Below, in pieces: positions 32,315 through 43,162 of a stretch of DNA of 64,000 nucleotides. The stretch is from Thermotogota bacterium (GTDB lineage Bacteria; Thermotogota; Thermotogae; Thermotogales; Thermotogaceae). The DNA lies in the NCBI GenBank assembly GCA_030550515.1, contig JAUQPE010000015.1, forward strand, positions 52,173 through 116,172. The letters are read 5' to 3'. The notes beneath the pieces are model-generated. The model was not told the origin of the DNA. It made no database searches and saw nothing but the letters and a program-made list of their open reading frames with translations. Position 1 is the stretch's first letter. Each line of letters opens with the position of its first letter. The position numbers were made by a program, and so were the translations under genes.

Positions 32315-34908
32315 TGAAGGTCATCACGACTCACAGGTCTCCAGATTTTGATGCGTTCGCGTCGTGCGTGGCTGCCAAGAAACTCTACGGTGACCACGTC
32401 ATCGTCTTGCCCTCCCACCCCGCTCGGAATCTGGCAGAGTTTTTGAGCGTGTACATGGAACAGTTCGAGTACCTCGAAGAGAACGAGTTCGATTCGGATG
32501 TGGAACAGCTCGTGGTCGTGGATACGTGCTCGTTGGAGAGGATCCCTGAGCGCGTGCGGAAGGGAATCAACCAGCAAACGGCCGTACTCGTGTACGACCA
32601 TCACGAGTGTGAAGGTGCCTTCCAAGGGAAGGTGGAGAAGGTAGGAGCCACCATAACGCTTCTGGTCGAAGTGTTGAAGGAAAGGGGAATACCCATAAGC
32701 CCCGTGGAAGCAACTCTTTTTTTGACAGCGCTCTACGACGACACTGGAAGCCTCACCTTCTCCGTCACCTCTAGAGACCTGGAGGTTGCAAAGTTTCTGC
32801 TGGAAAACGGTGCCCACCTAGACGAAGTGGCGAGTCACATTCGCGAAGATCTCACCGAAAAACAGCGAGACCTCATGGAGGCGCTTTTGGAAAACGCCAA
32901 GGATTACGAAGTGAACGATGTGCCGGTGACGATATCGACCGCGGAGTGGGACGAGTTCGTTGGAGGGCTAGGTCTCATCGTCGGCAGAATCATGGAGACA
33001 ACGGGTGTGGAAACTTTCATAGCGGCGGTGAAAATGGGTAAAAAGATCTACGTTGTGGGTAGAACTTCTTCCCCAGACGTGGATCTGGCGAGCCTCATGA
33101 AGGATCTCGGAGGAGGAGGTCACAGAAAGGCTGCCTCAGCGACCGTTTCCGGTGTATCCCTGGAAGAAGCTCTTTCGAAACTACTCGATCTCCTGAGAGA
33201 CCACGTCACACCTGTCCTCAAGGCGAAAGACATCATGTCCAGCCCTGTCAGGGTAGTTTTGGCCGACATGAGCATAAAGGAAGTGAACCGCCTCATGGAA
33301 CAGACAGGGCACAACGGTTTTCCCGTTGTCGAGGGAAACGAGTTGGTGGGGATCGTGACGAAGAAGGCTGTGGACAAGGCCATGAACCACGGATTGGGAG
33401 ACAGACCCGTAAAAAGCATCATGACCACCAAGCTCGTCGTGGCCACGCCGGATACCCCCGTGTCGAAGCTGAGGGAGTTGATGGTGGAGAACGCCATAGG
33501 GAGGATACCGATCCTGGAGAACGGTGTGCTGGTCGGTATCGTCACCAGGAGCGACGTGCTCAGGGCGATCTTCGGAAAGCCCTTCAAAAAGTACGTAAGA
33601 CCCGTCTACGTCAAGGAGAACGGAGAGATCTTCAGAGACGTCTCCGATCTCCTGATAGAACGCACCCACCCGAAGATCTTGAACCTCTTCAGGCTCCTGG
33701 GAAAGTTCGGTGACGAGATCGGGATGCCCGTGTACGCCGTGGGGGGGTTCGTGAGGGATCTGCTCCTCGGGATAGCGAACTTCGATGTGGACATCGTGGT
33801 CGAAGGTGACGCGATGGCGTTCGCCGAATACGCCTCTAGGTTCTTGCCGGCGACTGTGGTGAAACACGAGAAGTTTCTGACGGCCTCCCTCTTCCTCAGA
33901 GACGGCACCAGGGTGGACGTGGCGACCGCGAGGACCGAGTACTACGAGTCACCCACAAAACTCCCAGACGTCGAGATCAGCACCATAAAGAAGGACCTCT
34001 ACAGGAGAGATTTCACCATAAACGCCATGGCGATAAAACTGAATCCTCAGGACTTCGGTTTGCTCATAGATTTCTTCGGCGGGTTCAGGGACTTAAAGGA
34101 CGGCGTTATAAGGGTACTCCACACGTTGAGCTTCGTGGACGACCCTACGAGGGTCCTTCGGGCGATCAGGTTCGAGCAGAGGTTCAATTTTAAGATCGAG
34201 GAGGTCACCGAAAAACTCCTGAGGGAAGCGGTGGAGGAAGGCTATCTCGAGAAGACCACCGGTCAGAGACTGAGGCAAGAGCTGGAAAAAATCCTCGAAG
34301 AAAGGGAGCCGGTGAAGGCCATCCGCAGGTTGGTCGATTACAACATAATCATCCACCTCTTTCCCAAGACCTTCTACTCTCCCTCCATGGACAGGAAAGT
34401 GGAAAACCTTTTCCGGAACATCCCGTGGGTTGAGAAGAATTTGGGACCCGTGAACGAGTTCTACTCGCTCCTTCACGTGTTCTTGGAGTTCTACGACGAA
34501 GAAAGTTGGAGGTACGTGAAGGAAAGGTACTCTTTGCCCTCCGATTTGATCTTTGAGATCAGAAAGATCGAAAAGAGCGCCTCCGTGCTCTTGGAGATGA
34601 TCAAAGAGCGGGTGCCGGTTTCATACGTGTACAAGATGCTCAAAGGGTACTCCAGGGAAGGGATCTGCCACTTCTTGAGCTACTTTGAGGGAGAGGAAGA
34701 GGCCACGCTCAGAAACTACCTGATCCGGATACGAGACGTGAAGCTCGAAAAGATCAACGGCGGTTACATTGTGAACAAAGGATACGGATCCGGTAAAATA
34801 GTAGGAGAAATCCTGGAGGAGGTACTGTGTAGAAAACTCGATGGAGACGAAAGGGACGAAGAAGAAATCCTGAAAGACGTCGTTGAAGGTAAAAGAACGG
34901 AGGGATAG
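32311..34908 (+). CDS. DHH-CBS-CBS-CCA-adding enzyme fusion
   Basis: An 865-residue multi-domain protein. Residues 1-310 form a DHH/DHHA1 phosphoesterase unit (VLVYDHHECEG and GGGGHRKAAS), like NrnA/RecJ-type nanoRNases. Two CBS domains follow (about 310-435; IMSSPVRVV, IMTTKLVVA). The rest is a class II tRNA nucleotidyltransferase: GGFVRDLLLG with the catalytic D-x-D (ANFDVDIVVEGDA), RRDFTINAMA, DDPTRVLRAIRFEQRF, then the helical neck and tail. The T. maritima orthologue is, as I recall, a structurally studied CCA-adding enzyme. CBS domains may sense adenine nucleotides. The start ATG overlaps the LptA-like stop by four bases. Confidence 0.93.
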   Translation: MMKVITTHRSPDFDAFASCVAAKKLYGDHVIVLPSHPARNLAEFLSVYMEQFEYLEENEFDSDVEQLVVVDTCSLERIPERVRKGINQQTAVLVYDHHECEGAFQGKVEKVGATITLLVEVLKERGIPISPVEATLFLTALYDDTGSLTFSVTSRDLEVAKFLLENGAHLDEVASHIREDLTEKQRDLMEALLENAKDYEVNDVPVTISTAEWDEFVGGLGLIVGRIMETTGVETFIAAVKMGKKIYVVGRTSSPDVDLASLMKDLGGGGHRKAASATVSGVSLEEALSKLLDLLRDHVTPVLKAKDIMSSPVRVVLADMSIKEVNRLMEQTGHNGFPVVEGNELVGIVTKKAVDKAMNHGLGDRPVKSIMTTKLVVATPDTPVSKLRELMVENAIGRIPILENGVLVGIVTRSDVLRAIFGKPFKKYVRPVYVKENGEIFRDVSDLLIERTHPKILNLFRLLGKFGDEIGMPVYAVGGFVRDLLLGIANFDVDIVVEGDAMAFAEYASRFLPATVVKHEKFLTASLFLRDGTRVDVATARTEYYESPTKLPDVEISTIKKDLYRRDFTINAMAIKLNPQDFGLLIDFFGGFRDLKDGVIRVLHTLSFVDDPTRVLRAIRFEQRFNFKIEEVTEKLLREAVEEGYLEKTTGQRLRQELEKILEEREPVKAIRRLVDYNIIIHLFPKTFYSPSMDRKVENLFRNIPWVEKNLGPVNEFYSLLHVFLEFYDEESWRYVKERYSLPSDLIFEIRKIEKSASVLLEMIKERVPVSYVYKMLKGYSREGICHFLSYFEGEEEATLRNYLIRIRDVKLEKINGGYIVNKGYGSGKIVGEILEEVLCRKLDGDERDEEEILKDVVEGKRTEG

Positions 34909-34909
34909 G

Positions 34910-36457
34910 ATGAGTCTCAAAAGATTCATCGAGGAGTTTGAGAAGAGAAAGAGGGAGATAGCGAAAGGTGGCGGAGAAGAAAAGATAGAGAAGCAACACC
35001 AAGCCGGGAAGTTGACCGCGTGGGAGAGAGTGGAAATCCTCGTCGACCCTGGCACCTTTGTGGAGATAGACGAATTCGTGAGGCACAGAAACACTTATTT
35101 CGGCTTGGACAAGATGACTCTTCCCCGAGACGGTGTTGTGACCGGTATCGGCGAGGTGAACGGAAGGAAGGTGGCCATATTCTCCCAGGATTTCACCGTG
35201 ATGGGCGGCTCTCTCGGAGAGATGCACGCCAAGAAGATCGTGAAGCTGTTGGATCTTGCCCTCAAGCTCGGTATACCCGTGATCGGCATAAACGATTCGG
35301 GGGGGGCGCGCATACAGGAGGGTGTGGATGCCCTCGCCGGATACGGTGAGATATTCTTCCGAAACACCATGGCATCCGGTGTTGTCCCACAGATCACCGT
35401 GATCGCTGGCCCCTGTGCGGGTGGAGCTGTTTATTCGCCTGCCCTCACCGACTTCGTCATAATGGTCAACCAGACGGCGAAGATGTTCATAACCGGGCCA
35501 AACGTGATAAAGGCTGTGACCGGGGAGGACATTTCTCAAGAAGAGTTAGGAGGGGCGTTGGTGCACAACCAGAAGAGCGGAAACGCCCACTTTCTCGCCG
35601 ATAGCGATGAGGAAGCCATGAAACTCGTCCGAAAGCTTCTGTCGTACCTTCCCTCCAACAACGCGGAAGAACCTCCCATCCAAAACCCAGACTTCAGAGC
35701 GGAAACACCAGAAGATGTCTTGGAGATAGTACCGGACAACCCCAACAAGGGTTACGACGTGAGGGAAATCATCACGCGCGTGGTGGACCACGGCGAGTTC
35801 CTGGAGGTGCAGCCTTACTTTGCCAGGAACTTGGTGATAGGCTTTGCGAGAATCGCCGGAAGGCCCGTGGGGATCGTGGCCAACCAACCGTCGGTACTGG
35901 CGGGAGTGTTGGACATAGACTCCTCGGACAAGGCCGCCCGGTTCATAAGGTTCCTCGACGCCTTCAACATTCCGATCTTCACCTTCGTCGACACGCCCGG
36001 TTATCTCCCCGGCGTGGCACAGGAACACAACGGCATCATCAGACACGGTGCAAAGCTTCTGTACGCGTACAGCGAGGCCACCGTTCCCAAGATCACGGTG
36101 ATACTCAGGAAAGCTTACGGTGGCGCCTACATCGCGATGGGGAGCAAGCACCTCGGTGCGGACTTCGTGTTCGCTTGGCCATCCGCCGAGATTGCCGTCA
36201 TGGGGCCCGAAGGTGCGGCGAACATCGTCTTCAAGAAAGAGATAGAGAGCTCCGAGAACCCAGAAGAGACCAGAAAGAGGCTCATAGAGGAGTACAAGGA
36301 GATGTTCGCCAATCCTTACATCGCGGCGAGCAGGGGGTACGTGGACGCGGTCATAGACCCGAGGGAGACGAGACGCTACCTCATCAGGGCGCTCGAGATC
36401 ACGCAGACAAAGGTGGAGTACAGGCCGAAGAAGAAACATGGGAACATCCCGCTGTGA
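34910..36457 (+). CDS. Acyl-CoA carboxyltransferase / methylmalonyl-CoA decarboxylase alpha subunit
   Basis: A 515-residue biotin-dependent carboxyltransferase of the propionyl-CoA carboxylase beta/MmdA family. Visible motifs are GKLTAWERVEILVDPGTFVE, the N-terminal crotonase-like GGSLGEMHAKK and NDSGGARIQEGVDAL, and the C-terminal VDTPGYLPGVAQEHNGIIRHGAKLLYAY and GGAYIAMGSKHLGADF. I chose the ATG at 34910 behind GGAGGGATAGG; the upstream frame overlaps the previous gene. It is followed by OadG-like and biotin-carrier genes, so it is likely part of a carboxylase or Na+-pumping decarboxylase. The substrate is propionyl- or methylmalonyl-CoA by family resemblance. Confidence 0.9.
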   Translation: MSLKRFIEEFEKRKREIAKGGGEEKIEKQHQAGKLTAWERVEILVDPGTFVEIDEFVRHRNTYFGLDKMTLPRDGVVTGIGEVNGRKVAIFSQDFTVMGGSLGEMHAKKIVKLLDLALKLGIPVIGINDSGGARIQEGVDALAGYGEIFFRNTMASGVVPQITVIAGPCAGGAVYSPALTDFVIMVNQTAKMFITGPNVIKAVTGEDISQEELGGALVHNQKSGNAHFLADSDEEAMKLVRKLLSYLPSNNAEEPPIQNPDFRAETPEDVLEIVPDNPNKGYDVREIITRVVDHGEFLEVQPYFARNLVIGFARIAGRPVGIVANQPSVLAGVLDIDSSDKAARFIRFLDAFNIPIFTFVDTPGYLPGVAQEHNGIIRHGAKLLYAYSEATVPKITVILRKAYGGAYIAMGSKHLGADFVFAWPSAEIAVMGPEGAANIVFKKEIESSENPEETRKRLIEEYKEMFANPYIAASRGYVDAVIDPRETRRYLIRALEITQTKVEYRPKKKHGNIPL

Positions 36458-36467
36458 GGTATCGCGC

Positions 36468-36788
36468 ATGAAGACGATCGTGTTTGTGGGTTTGTTCTCG
36501 GTGTTCTTCGTGTTCTTTTTGCTCTACTCCGTTGTGATCCTCCTGGAAAAGTTTTTGAGGAGGAAGGCAAGAACTGTCGCCACACCCGTGGGGAAGAGGG
36601 TTTCAGAGGAGGAAATCTCTCCTGAAACCGTTGCGGTCATAACGGCTGTCTTGGCTCAGTTCATGGGTGAAGGATACAGGATAGTTTCCATCAAGTGCGT
36701 GAGGCCCAAGGATAGAAGTTTCGAAACGTGGGAAAAGACGGGATGGAGAGGGAGGAGAAGATGGTCAGAAAGTTCAGGGTGGTTGTGA
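36468..36788 (+). CDS. OadG/MmdD-like small membrane subunit
   Basis: A 106-residue protein with one N-terminal transmembrane helix (KTIVFVGLFSVFFVFFLLYSVVILL), then a basic segment and a short soluble tail. The plan and the EEISPETVAVITAVLAQFMGEGYRIVSIK stretch match the OadG/MmdD subunit of membrane decarboxylases and their relatives. In those complexes it anchors the soluble parts to the membrane. The ATG at 36468 was taken because the longer frame from 36438 runs into the upstream gene. It overlaps the biotin carrier gene by 28 bases. The partner beta (ion-channel) subunit is not next door. Confidence 0.75.
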   Translation: MKTIVFVGLFSVFFVFFLLYSVVILLEKFLRRKARTVATPVGKRVSEEEISPETVAVITAVLAQFMGEGYRIVSIKCVRPKDRSFETWEKTGWRGRRRWSESSGWL

Positions 36789-37171
36789 ACGGTAAGGAGT
36801 ACATCGTCGAGGTCGAGGAGATAGGATCTCCTGAGCTCACGAAACCCCAACAGGTTCAAACGGTGGTCTCTCCAAAGGTGGATAGAACGGAAGCCCGCAG
36901 AGAACAGCAAGTCGAAGTGAAAACTGTGGAAGTCCCCTCCGAAAAGGGAAAAGAAGATGAAAAGCTCGTCAAGGCTCCCATGGCTGGGGTAGTCTTGAAG
37001 ATCCTCGTTTCTGAAGGACAAAAGGTGAAAGTTGGGGACAAACTCTTGATCTTCGAAGCGATGAAGATGGAAAACGAACTTTACTCGGAGTACGCGGGGG
37101 AAGTTAAGGAAATACTTGTGAAAGAGGGGGAAAACATAGAGACGGGCCAGATCCTGATGAAAATCTCCTGA
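36761..37171 (+). CDS. Biotin carboxyl carrier protein
   Basis: A 136-residue biotin carrier. The C-terminal 70 residues form a biotinyl domain with KAPMAGVVLKILVSEGQKVKVGDKLLIFEAMKMENE; the biotinylated lysine is Lys102 in EAMKMENE. A Pro/Glu/Lys-rich linker (about 25-68) joins it to a short N-terminal strand region (FRVVVNGKEYIVEVEEI) as in MmdC/OadC-type carriers. The ATG at 36761 sits behind GGGAGGAG and overlaps the upstream subunit by 28 bases. It follows the carboxyltransferase and OadG-like subunits, so it is the carboxyl carrier of that complex. Confidence 0.93.
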   Translation: MVRKFRVVVNGKEYIVEVEEIGSPELTKPQQVQTVVSPKVDRTEARREQQVEVKTVEVPSEKGKEDEKLVKAPMAGVVLKILVSEGQKVKVGDKLLIFEAMKMENELYSEYAGEVKEILVKEGENIETGQILMKIS

Positions 37172-37187
37172 TGGGGAGTGAAGACGT

Positions 37188-37649
37188 ATGGAACTCAAGG
37201 TGGTCACTTTTGTCCTCAACGATCAGGTGTTCGGGGTGGACATAATGAAGGTGGAAAGCATCGTGGAACCCGAGAAGATCCGACCCATACCGGAGAGCTC
37301 GGACTTCATCGAAGGCGTCATGAACCTCAGGGGAAAGATCATCCCCGTCGTGAACTTGAAGAAGAAGTTCAAGATGCCGGATATCCGATCGGAAAAGGCA
37401 AAGCCCAAGATCATAGTTGCCGACGTGAAAAGCACGCTGGCAGGTTTCCTCGTGGACGACGTGAGCGAGGTGATAACGATCACCGAAAGGGAGATGGAGG
37501 AGGTTCCAAGGAACGTGGGAGGAATCGGCAAGAATTACATCCTGGGACTTGCGAAGGTGAAAGGGGATATCCTCGTGATCTTGAACATCGAAGAGGTGTT
37601 GAGCTCCGATGAGAAAGTGGAACTCGAAAGGATCAAAAACTCGGTGTGA
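37188..37649 (+). CDS. cheW: Chemotaxis coupling protein CheW (copy 2)
   Basis: A second CheW of 153 residues, with KVVTFVLNDQVFGVDIMKVESIVEPEKIRPIP, the signature VMNLRGKIIPVVNLKKKF and AGFLVDDVSEVITITEREME. Thermotoga maritima also carries more than one CheW. It is separate from the chemotaxis operon at 17549-23637 and lies between a biotin carrier and cysS, 16 bases after the former. Whether it serves a distinct receptor set or is interchangeable with copy 1 cannot be read from sequence. The GGGGAGTGAAG ribosome site and ATG at 37188 are clear. Confidence 0.93.
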   Translation: MELKVVTFVLNDQVFGVDIMKVESIVEPEKIRPIPESSDFIEGVMNLRGKIIPVVNLKKKFKMPDIRSEKAKPKIIVADVKSTLAGFLVDDVSEVITITEREMEEVPRNVGGIGKNYILGLAKVKGDILVILNIEEVLSSDEKVELERIKNSV

Positions 37650-37681
37650 GCGTTCAGGGCATCGTTCTGGAGGTGTGAGTT

Positions 37682-39064
37682 TTGCGAGTGTTCAACACCT
37701 TAACCGGTAAAAAAGAAGAACTCGTGCCCATCGAGCCAGGCGTCGTCAGGATGTACGTCTGTGGTCCCACCGTTTACGATCTGATACACGTGGGTAACGC
37801 AAGGCCGGCGGTGGTCTTCGACGTGTTCAGGAGGTATCTGGAGTACAGGGGATTCCGAGTGGTGATGGTTCAAAACTTCACCGACATAGACGACAAGATA
37901 ATAAACAAGGCGAACGCTTTGGGAGTCGATCACAAGACCGTCGCCGACGTCTACATAGTCGAGTACTGGAGGGACGCGCACTCGCTGGGTATAAGACCCG
38001 CGAACTTCCATCCCAGAACCACCGATTTCGTGAAGGACATAGTGGAGGCCATCGAGAGGTTGTTGGAGAAGGGATTTGCTTACAGAACGGAAACGGGCGT
38101 CTACTTCGACGTGAAAAAGTTCGAGCGATACGGTGAGCTCTCCAAGAGAAAGATAGATGAGATGATCGCAGGAGCCAGGGTGGAAGTGGATGAGACGAAG
38201 AGGTTCCCCTTGGATTTCTCGCTCTGGAAAGCGGCAAAGCCAGGTGAACCTTGCTGGGAATCCCCGTGGGGAAAGGGTAGACCAGGTTGGCACATAGAGT
38301 GTTCCGTGATGTCCACGAGGCTTTTGGGAGACTCCTTCGACATACACGCGGGCGGAGAAGATCTGATATTCCCCCACCACGAGAACGAGAAGGCCCAGTC
38401 CGAGGCGTTGACCGGGTGTGTCTTCGCAAGGTACTGGCTTCACAACGGCATGGTGAGGTTCCTGGGGGACAAGATGAGCAAATCGACGGGAAACATCGTC
38501 ACGGTACGCGAAGCGGTGAAAAAGTACGGCAGGGACGCGCTCAGGTACATGATCCTCTCCAAGCACTACAGGTCACCCATGGATTTCTCCGAGGAACTCC
38601 TGATGGACTGTCAGAAGGCAGTGAAACGAGTGTGGGAGACGTTGAGAAGGTACGAGAAGAACGCCGATTCCAGGATTCCAAAACGAACGCCTCTCTACGA
38701 CGAGTTCGTGGAGAGGTTTGAAGAAGCGATGGACGACGATTTCAACACACCGGAAGCGGTTTCGCTCCTTTTTGAAGTGTCGAAACTCTTGAACAAAGCC
38801 ATGGAGGACAACGATTCGGAAACAGCACGCCTTTGCTACCACTTGATCAGGAGGGAATTCGGACCGGTCCTCGGTCTGTTCGATTTGGAGGAGGAAAGAA
38901 GAGAGCTCGCGGGCGAGGAGCTTTTGAAACTCCTGATCGAGGTGAGAAATTCCTTGAGAAAGGAGAAGAGGTACGATCTATCCGACAGGATCAGGGAAGA
39001 CTTGAGGAAGCTGGGTGTCGTGTTGAGGGACACACCAGAGGGGACGGATTACACCCTGGAGTGA
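37682..39064 (+). CDS. cysS: Cysteinyl-tRNA synthetase
   Basis: CysRS charges tRNA(Cys). The 460-residue protein has the class I start [26 protein letters not shown] (with the HIGH-like HVGN), the zinc residues in CVFAR and nearby, the typical [42 protein letters not shown], and the KMSKS motif as DKMSKSTGN. The helical C-terminal domain binds the anticodon. The start is TTG at 37682 behind GGAGGTGTGAG. The length is normal. It is followed by glyA after 11 bases, a pairing of amino-acid metabolism and tRNA charging genes. Confidence 0.98.
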   Translation: MRVFNTLTGKKEELVPIEPGVVRMYVCGPTVYDLIHVGNARPAVVFDVFRRYLEYRGFRVVMVQNFTDIDDKIINKANALGVDHKTVADVYIVEYWRDAHSLGIRPANFHPRTTDFVKDIVEAIERLLEKGFAYRTETGVYFDVKKFERYGELSKRKIDEMIAGARVEVDETKRFPLDFSLWKAAKPGEPCWESPWGKGRPGWHIECSVMSTRLLGDSFDIHAGGEDLIFPHHENEKAQSEALTGCVFARYWLHNGMVRFLGDKMSKSTGNIVTVREAVKKYGRDALRYMILSKHYRSPMDFSEELLMDCQKAVKRVWETLRRYEKNADSRIPKRTPLYDEFVERFEEAMDDDFNTPEAVSLLFEVSKLLNKAMEDNDSETARLCYHLIRREFGPVLGLFDLEEERRELAGEELLKLLIEVRNSLRKEKRYDLSDRIREDLRKLGVVLRDTPEGTDYTLE

Positions 39065-39075
39065 GGTGATGTTTC

Positions 39076-40985
<1,910 letters not shown>

Positions 40986-40999
40986 GAGCAGGTGATCTT

Positions 41000-43162
41000 A
41001 TGGATTTGAAGAAAGAGATAGAAAGGCTCATCTTTTCGGATGAGTACAGACCGATGGTTTTGAAAGAGTTCTACAAGTACTTCCATGCCAAGAACAAGGA
41101 GAGGAAGAGGAAGATCAGAGAAATTCTGAAACAACTCGAAGAAGAGAAGAAGATCTTTCGAGACGGGAAGGGTCGCTACAGGGTCCTCGGTAAGGATTTC
41201 AAGATCGGTACCATACAGTTCACCAGGAGCGGGTACGTCGCCTTCGTCGTGACGGACGATTTTGAAGAGATAGCTGTCCCCGTCGAGGACACCAAGTACG
41301 CCATGCACAAAGACAAGGTGTTGGTGGAGATCGTCGGAAAGTGGCGGGGATTGCCCAAAGGTCGCGTCGTGAAGGTGGTGGAGAGGGGGATAAAAAGGGT
41401 CGTTGGTGTGTTCGACCACAAGGGGACTTTCGGGTTCGTCGTGCCGGACGATCCGAAGATCTCCTACGACTTCTACGTCGCACCCGAGAACATAGACGAC
41501 GCAAAGCCAAACCAAAAGGTGATCGCCGAGATAGTGAGGTACCCCTCCCCGGGCAGGAATCCCGAGGCAAAGATCGTGAGAGTCCTGGGAGACGTTGACG
41601 ACCCATCCACGGATCTCCCCAGCGTGATCGTGAAACACGACCTCCCAGAGCCTGGTGAATTCCCAGAAGAGGTGATCAAAGAGGCCAACAGCATACCCAC
41701 CAAGGTGAGGAAGAAGGATCTGGTGGGACGCGTGGATTTGAGGGAAAAATTCATAGTAACCATAGACGGTGAGGACGCGAAAGACTTCGACGATGCCGTT
41801 TCGGTTGAGAGGCTACCGAACGGCAACTACCTGCTGGGCGTTCACATAGCGGACGTATCGCATTACGTGTTGGAAGGCAGCGCCTTGGACAACGAAGCCT
41901 TCAGAAGGGGAACGAGCGTCTACTTGATAGACACAGTCATACCCATGCTGCCCTTCAGACTTTCCAACGGCATCTGCAGTCTCGTGGAGGGAGAAGACAG
42001 GCTCACCGTGACGGTCGAGATGGAGATAGACGAAGACGGCGAGGTGATCAATTACAACATCTACCCCAGCGTCATAAGGAGCAAAAAGAGGTTGATCTAC
42101 GAGCGCGTGAACGCGTTTTTCGACGGCGAAGATTGGGCGGCGCGAGAGCACGAAGCCTTTGGCGACAGGCTCTACCTCATGAAGGAACTGGCGGAGATCC
42201 TGAGGGAAGCCAGAAGAAGGAGGGGAGCCATACTGGATATAGAAAGCGATGAGGTAAAGGTGATCTTCGACGAGTACGACCGTGTGAAGGACATCGTTCC
42301 AAGAAGAAGAGGAATAGCGGAAAAGATCATAGAGGAGTTCATGATAAGGGCCAACGAGACGGTCGCGGAGATCTTCGCACACGCCGGCCTTCCCTTCATG
42401 TACAGGGTTCACGAAGAACCGGACCCGGAGACGCTCTTTCAGCTGAAGAACTACCTCGAGGCGATGGGTGTGAGGGCGAAGATCCCTCAGAACGTCCATC
42501 CTGGCGCTCTTCAAAGACTCCTCGAGCGCGTGAAAGACCATCCACTCCGAAGCAGCGTGGAAAGACTACTCGTCAGATCGATGAAGAGGGCCATGTATTC
42601 CGCCGAGAACATTGGGCACTTCGGGCTCGCATCTTACGCCTACACGCACTTCACCTCTCCAATACGAAGGTACCCGGACTTGGTGGTACACAGGCTTTTA
42701 AAGCTCTACTTGCAACAGAAGGGGCATTTCACCAGGGAGCAGATAAACAAGTACTCTAAACTCCTTCCCAAGATCGCCAAACACTGCAGTCAAAGGGAAA
42801 GGGTGGCGGACGAAGCGGAATGGGACCTCATCGCCATGAAGAAGGTGGAGTACATCTCCCAGCACATAGGGGAAGTGTTCGACGTGATCGTCACGAACGT
42901 CACCAAATTCGGGCTCTTCGTCGAGATTCCGGAGAAGAGCATCTCCGGATTGATACACGTTTCAACACTCGACGACTACTATTACTACGACGAGAAGAGG
43001 AACATCCTCATAGGGCGCCGAAAAGGAAAGGCCTTCAAGATAGGAGACGTCTTGAAGGCCAAGGTGGTGCGTGCGGACAGGATCAGAGGAGAAATCGACT
43101 TCGAACTGATCGAAGAGGAGAAGAAGTCGAAGAAAAACTCTTCCGTCAGAACGCCAGAATGA
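41000..43162 (+). CDS. rnr: Ribonuclease R
   Basis: RNase R is a processive 3'-5' exoribonuclease of the RNB family. The 720-residue protein starts with a winged-helix region (about 1-65), two cold-shock domains, then the RNB catalytic core with IDGEDAKDFDDAVSV (catalytic aspartates), MLPFRLSNGICSLVEGEDR, PFMYRVHEEPD and YAYTHFTSPIRRYPDLVVHRLL, and ends in an S1 domain (FDVIVTNVTKFGLFVEIPEKSISGLIHVS). The tail EEEKKSKKNSS is a basic RNA-binding end. I chose the ATG at 41000 with GGTGATCTT just before it over the GTG at 40982. It overlaps the convergent PEGA gene by 17 bases. Confidence 0.96.
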   Translation: MDLKKEIERLIFSDEYRPMVLKEFYKYFHAKNKERKRKIREILKQLEEEKKIFRDGKGRYRVLGKDFKIGTIQFTRSGYVAFVVTDDFEEIAVPVEDTKYAMHKDKVLVEIVGKWRGLPKGRVVKVVERGIKRVVGVFDHKGTFGFVVPDDPKISYDFYVAPENIDDAKPNQKVIAEIVRYPSPGRNPEAKIVRVLGDVDDPSTDLPSVIVKHDLPEPGEFPEEVIKEANSIPTKVRKKDLVGRVDLREKFIVTIDGEDAKDFDDAVSVERLPNGNYLLGVHIADVSHYVLEGSALDNEAFRRGTSVYLIDTVIPMLPFRLSNGICSLVEGEDRLTVTVEMEIDEDGEVINYNIYPSVIRSKKRLIYERVNAFFDGEDWAAREHEAFGDRLYLMKELAEILREARRRRGAILDIESDEVKVIFDEYDRVKDIVPRRRGIAEKIIEEFMIRANETVAEIFAHAGLPFMYRVHEEPDPETLFQLKNYLEAMGVRAKIPQNVHPGALQRLLERVKDHPLRSSVERLLVRSMKRAMYSAENIGHFGLASYAYTHFTSPIRRYPDLVVHRLLKLYLQQKGHFTREQINKYSKLLPKIAKHCSQRERVADEAEWDLIAMKKVEYISQHIGEVFDVIVTNVTKFGLFVEIPEKSISGLIHVSTLDDYYYYDEKRNILIGRRKGKAFKIGDVLKAKVVRADRIRGEIDFELIEEEKKSKKNSSVRTPE

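Noticed and set aside
32311-34908. Interpretation of the DHH-CBS-CCA ORF as two genes fused by sequencing error
   Set aside because: The frame is continuous without any stop or shift, and the same multi-domain protein is known from Thermotoga.
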